Assembly: GCA_029933365.1 (NCBI GenBank)
Contig: JAOZOH010000136.1
Location: 1 to 6,963, forward strand
DNA: 6,963 nt
DNA from: Desulfuromusa sp.
GTDB lineage: Bacteria; Desulfobacterota; Desulfuromonadia; Desulfuromonadales; Geopsychrobacteraceae
Reading direction: 5' to 3'
This document shows positions 5,204 to 6,963 of this stretch, piece by piece (within the stretch, counting starts at the first letter, position 1; every line of letters starts with the position of its first letter). The position numbers were made by a program, and so were the translations under genes. The notes below the pieces were generated by a model. The model was not told the DNA's origin and did not search any database. It saw only the letters and a list, made by a program, of their open reading frames with translations.

Positions 5204-6799
5204 CTAAGACTGTTCTTCCTCCGATCCAGAACCTGACAACTCAGCAACTGCTGGCAAATAGATTGAGAATCGGGTCCCTTCACCCTCACGACTCTTAACA
5301 TCGACCCGACCACCATGGTTTTTGATAATCCCGTAAGAAACTGACAATCCTAGCCCAAAACCTTTTTGTGATTTTGTCGAGAAAAAAGGATCAAAAACTT
5401 TATCCAGATTTTCCTGGCTGATACCGGTACCAGTGTCTTCGACTACAATTTTTATCTCTTTGCTCTTCTCAACCCACTGCGTACTGATGGTCAATTTACC
5501 GCCATTCGGCATCGCCTGACCCGCGTTGATAAACATATTGAAAAGAACCTGTTGAAGTTGGTCTGCGTCAACTTCAAGATCGGGCAAAGACTCCCCACAA
5601 TGATATTGGATATCAACATCCTGTAAAATTATCTGTTGGGACACCAATGTCAGAGTATGTTCAATAATCCGATTAATTGAATCTCGCTTTTTTTCGGGAA
5701 AAGATTCTCTGGCAAACTCCAACAGACCCCGAACAATTTTTGCACACCGACCCGTCTCTGAAACAATCAGTTCAAGATTATCTTTAACCTGCTGTGGCAG
5801 ATCAGGGGTCTTTGATGACAGCGAGGCAAACATCAAAATTCCAGTCAGAGGATTATTGATTTCATGAGCGACCCCTGCAACCAGTTCTCCCATAGAAGCA
5901 AGTTTTGCCGAACGCAGCAACTGACTTTGCATATCTGATATTTCAGCCGTCCGTTGCTCAACTTTATGCTCCAGGGTATTCCCCCATTCTTTCAACTCAA
6001 TCTGTGCCTGGGTCAGATTGTCGGCCATATCATTAAATGAACGACCTAATTCCCCAATTTCATCCTTAGACGATACTTTCACCCGGGCGGATAGGTCCCC
6101 AGCTGAAAGAGCTTGCGTTTTTTCCAGCAATCCATGAATCGGATCGCAAATATATGTTTTGGTTAATAGGTATTGGCAAAGAGAGAGAAGAACCAGCATA
6201 ACGGTTGTGGAAACAATCACATCGCTATGGTGGGTATGGGCCAGATCAGCCATCTGATCCAGAGAGACAACCATGTCCAGCACCCCGATTTTTTTCTCCT
6301 CGGGAGAGTGGGCGTGACAATCTGCCGTGGAACAACTGGGTTCATTATAAATTCCCCGCGTAATACTCAAATACTGGTTCCCAGTATCATCAGAAAAGAC
6401 TCGGCTGCGTTTATCAACCGGAGCATTAACCAGTGCCCTTGAACCTTTCACATGGCAAAACGAACAACTTTCATCGTCTTCACTCAAAGCAGTTCCAATT
6501 TCAATTTTATTGGTTGAAAAACTGACAACCCCTTCCCTACCAAGAATTCGGGCTCTTTGAACACGATGATTTCTACCGATTTCTTCGATCATCAACTGCA
6601 GACTTTCGCGGTTGTCCTCTAACATCAGATGGTGCGAGTCGCGTAAAATCATATCTGAAATTGTATCGGCTTCATGGATTGATTTTTCAGCAAAAACCTT
6701 CTGCACCTTTTCGATGTGCAAGAATGCAGAAACAAACATAACAACAAGCAAAACGATACTCGTTATTAACGTAAATCTGATTGCCAAACGAATACGCAT
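5204..6799 (-). CDS. Membrane sensor histidine kinase with a periplasmic c-type haem motif domain
   Basis: The 531-aa protein has TM1 (about 9-27), a periplasmic domain of roughly 165 residues, TM2 (about 193-212), a HAMP domain (about 213-266), a coiled-coil linker (about 262-298), a HisKA domain with H312 in VAHEINNPL, and a HATPase domain with N-box N421/N425, DTGTGI (455-460), FDPFFSTK (469-476) and GFGLGLSVS (480-488). The periplasmic loop carries CSFCH (112-116, CX2CH) and CSTADCH (156-162, CX4CH, a spacing known from cytochromes c3), so it may bind two covalent haems and sense redox state or a ligand. All catalytic kinase motifs are intact. The ATG at 6799 has GAGGAG seven bases upstream. 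It points at the NtrC-type regulator gene tail to tail and has an NtrB-like core, so the two are probably a cognate pair, although not in one operon. What it senses is inferred. Confidence 0.95.
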   Translation of the reverse strand: MRIRLAIRFTLITSIVLLVVMFVSAFLHIEKVQKVFAEKSIHEADTISDMILRDSHHLMLEDNRESLQLMIEEIGRNHRVQRARILGREGVVSFSTNKIEIGTALSEDDESCSFCHVKGSRALVNAPVDKRSRVFSDDTGNQYLSITRGIYNEPSCSTADCHAHSPEEKKIGVLDMVVSLDQMADLAHTHHSDVIVSTTVMLVLLSLCQYLLTKTYICDPIHGLLEKTQALSAGDLSARVKVSSKDEIGELGRSFNDMADNLTQAQIELKEWGNTLEHKVEQRTAEISDMQSQLLRSAKLASMGELVAGVAHEINNPLTGILMFASLSSKTPDLPQQVKDNLELIVSETGRCAKIVRGLLEFARESFPEKKRDSINRIIEHTLTLVSQQIILQDVDIQYHCGESLPDLEVDADQLQQVLFNMFINAGQAMPNGGKLTISTQWVEKSKEIKIVVEDTGTGISQENLDKVFDPFFSTKSQKGFGLGLSVSYGIIKNHGGRVDVKSREGEGTRFSIYLPAVAELSGSGSEEEQS

Positions 6800-6864
6800 T
6801 TAATGGCTCCTCAATACAAAACTATTTCCACAGCAGGGGACAGCTTACTGAACAAAAGATTTTT

Positions 6865-6884
6865 TTTAAACCCTTTTAAACCCT
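6865..6884. repeat. Two tandem copies of a 10-bp unit upstream of the kinase gene
   Basis: TTTAAACCCT occurs twice head to tail with no mismatch, about 65-85 bases before the kinase start, next to a T-run. The ten-base period puts both copies on one DNA face, as expected of a regulator site. An inverted repeat TTGATA (6929-6934)/TATCAA (6951-6956) lies further upstream. No clear promoter can be picked out. Confidence 0.3.
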
Positions 6885-6963
6885 CTATTCACGAAATGGG
6901 GTAAAACAACCCGTTCAGACAATCATAATTGATACAATCCTGGTTCAAGCTATCAAGTATTCC

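Noticed and set aside
6371..6387. ATACTGG-TTC-CCAGTAT inverted repeat inside the kinase gene, the everted form of the 2399-2415 repeat
   Set aside because: It lies in the middle of the coding region for a periplasmic segment and far from any promoter; codon coincidence is the simplest reading.
1..6963. CRISPR arrays, tRNA or rRNA genes, transposases, attachment sites
   Set aside because: I saw no regularly spaced repeats, no cloverleaf-like sequence and no transposase or integrase motif on either strand.

Overview
The window looks like chromosomal DNA from an anaerobic, cytochrome-rich member of the Desulfuromonadales (Desulfuromonas/Geobacter-type, Desulfobacterota). This is inferred from gene content: a pentaheme class III c-type cytochrome, a Tat-exported 16-cysteine iron-sulfur subunit, a haem-motif sensor kinase and an NtrC-type sigma-54 activator. 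No phylogenetic marker is present, so the taxon is tentative.

Layout. Positions 1-1999 hold a leftward operon, in transcription order: an 81-aa signal-peptide/one-TM protein (1999-1754), a 52-aa one-TM microprotein (1728-1570), a pentaheme periplasmic cytochrome (1475-948), and a HybA/NrfC-like ferredoxin subunit (902 to beyond position 1). The natural next gene, off the left edge, would be an NrfD/HybB-type quinone-interacting membrane subunit. Positions 2000-2549 are non-coding: a long leader, a probable sigma-54 promoter (2188-2203), inverted repeats near 2394-2415, and the intrinsic terminator of the next unit (2467-2484). Positions 3275-2550 hold a second leftward unit: an 80-aa paralogue of the 81-aa protein, then a degenerate receiver-domain protein. 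Positions 3276-3772 are a divergent control region. From 3773 to 5191 runs the sigma-54 response regulator (+), which meets tail to tail, with a 12-bp gap, a membrane histidine kinase (6799-5204, minus). The kinase's periplasmic loop carries CX2CH and CX4CH haem-attachment motifs.

Working model (inference). The haem-bearing kinase senses periplasmic redox state or a ligand and phosphorylates the sigma-54 activator. The activator then switches on two leftward promoters that share an unusual extended sequence (TGGCAT-N5-CTGYAT). One drives the quinone/cytochrome electron-transfer operon. The other drives a small unit made of a paralogous membrane peptide and a receiver-like protein that cannot be phosphorylated in the usual way. 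The least described parts are the small membrane protein family (shared core GFxALIxVxQLVPA), the 52-aa microprotein and the pseudo-receiver.
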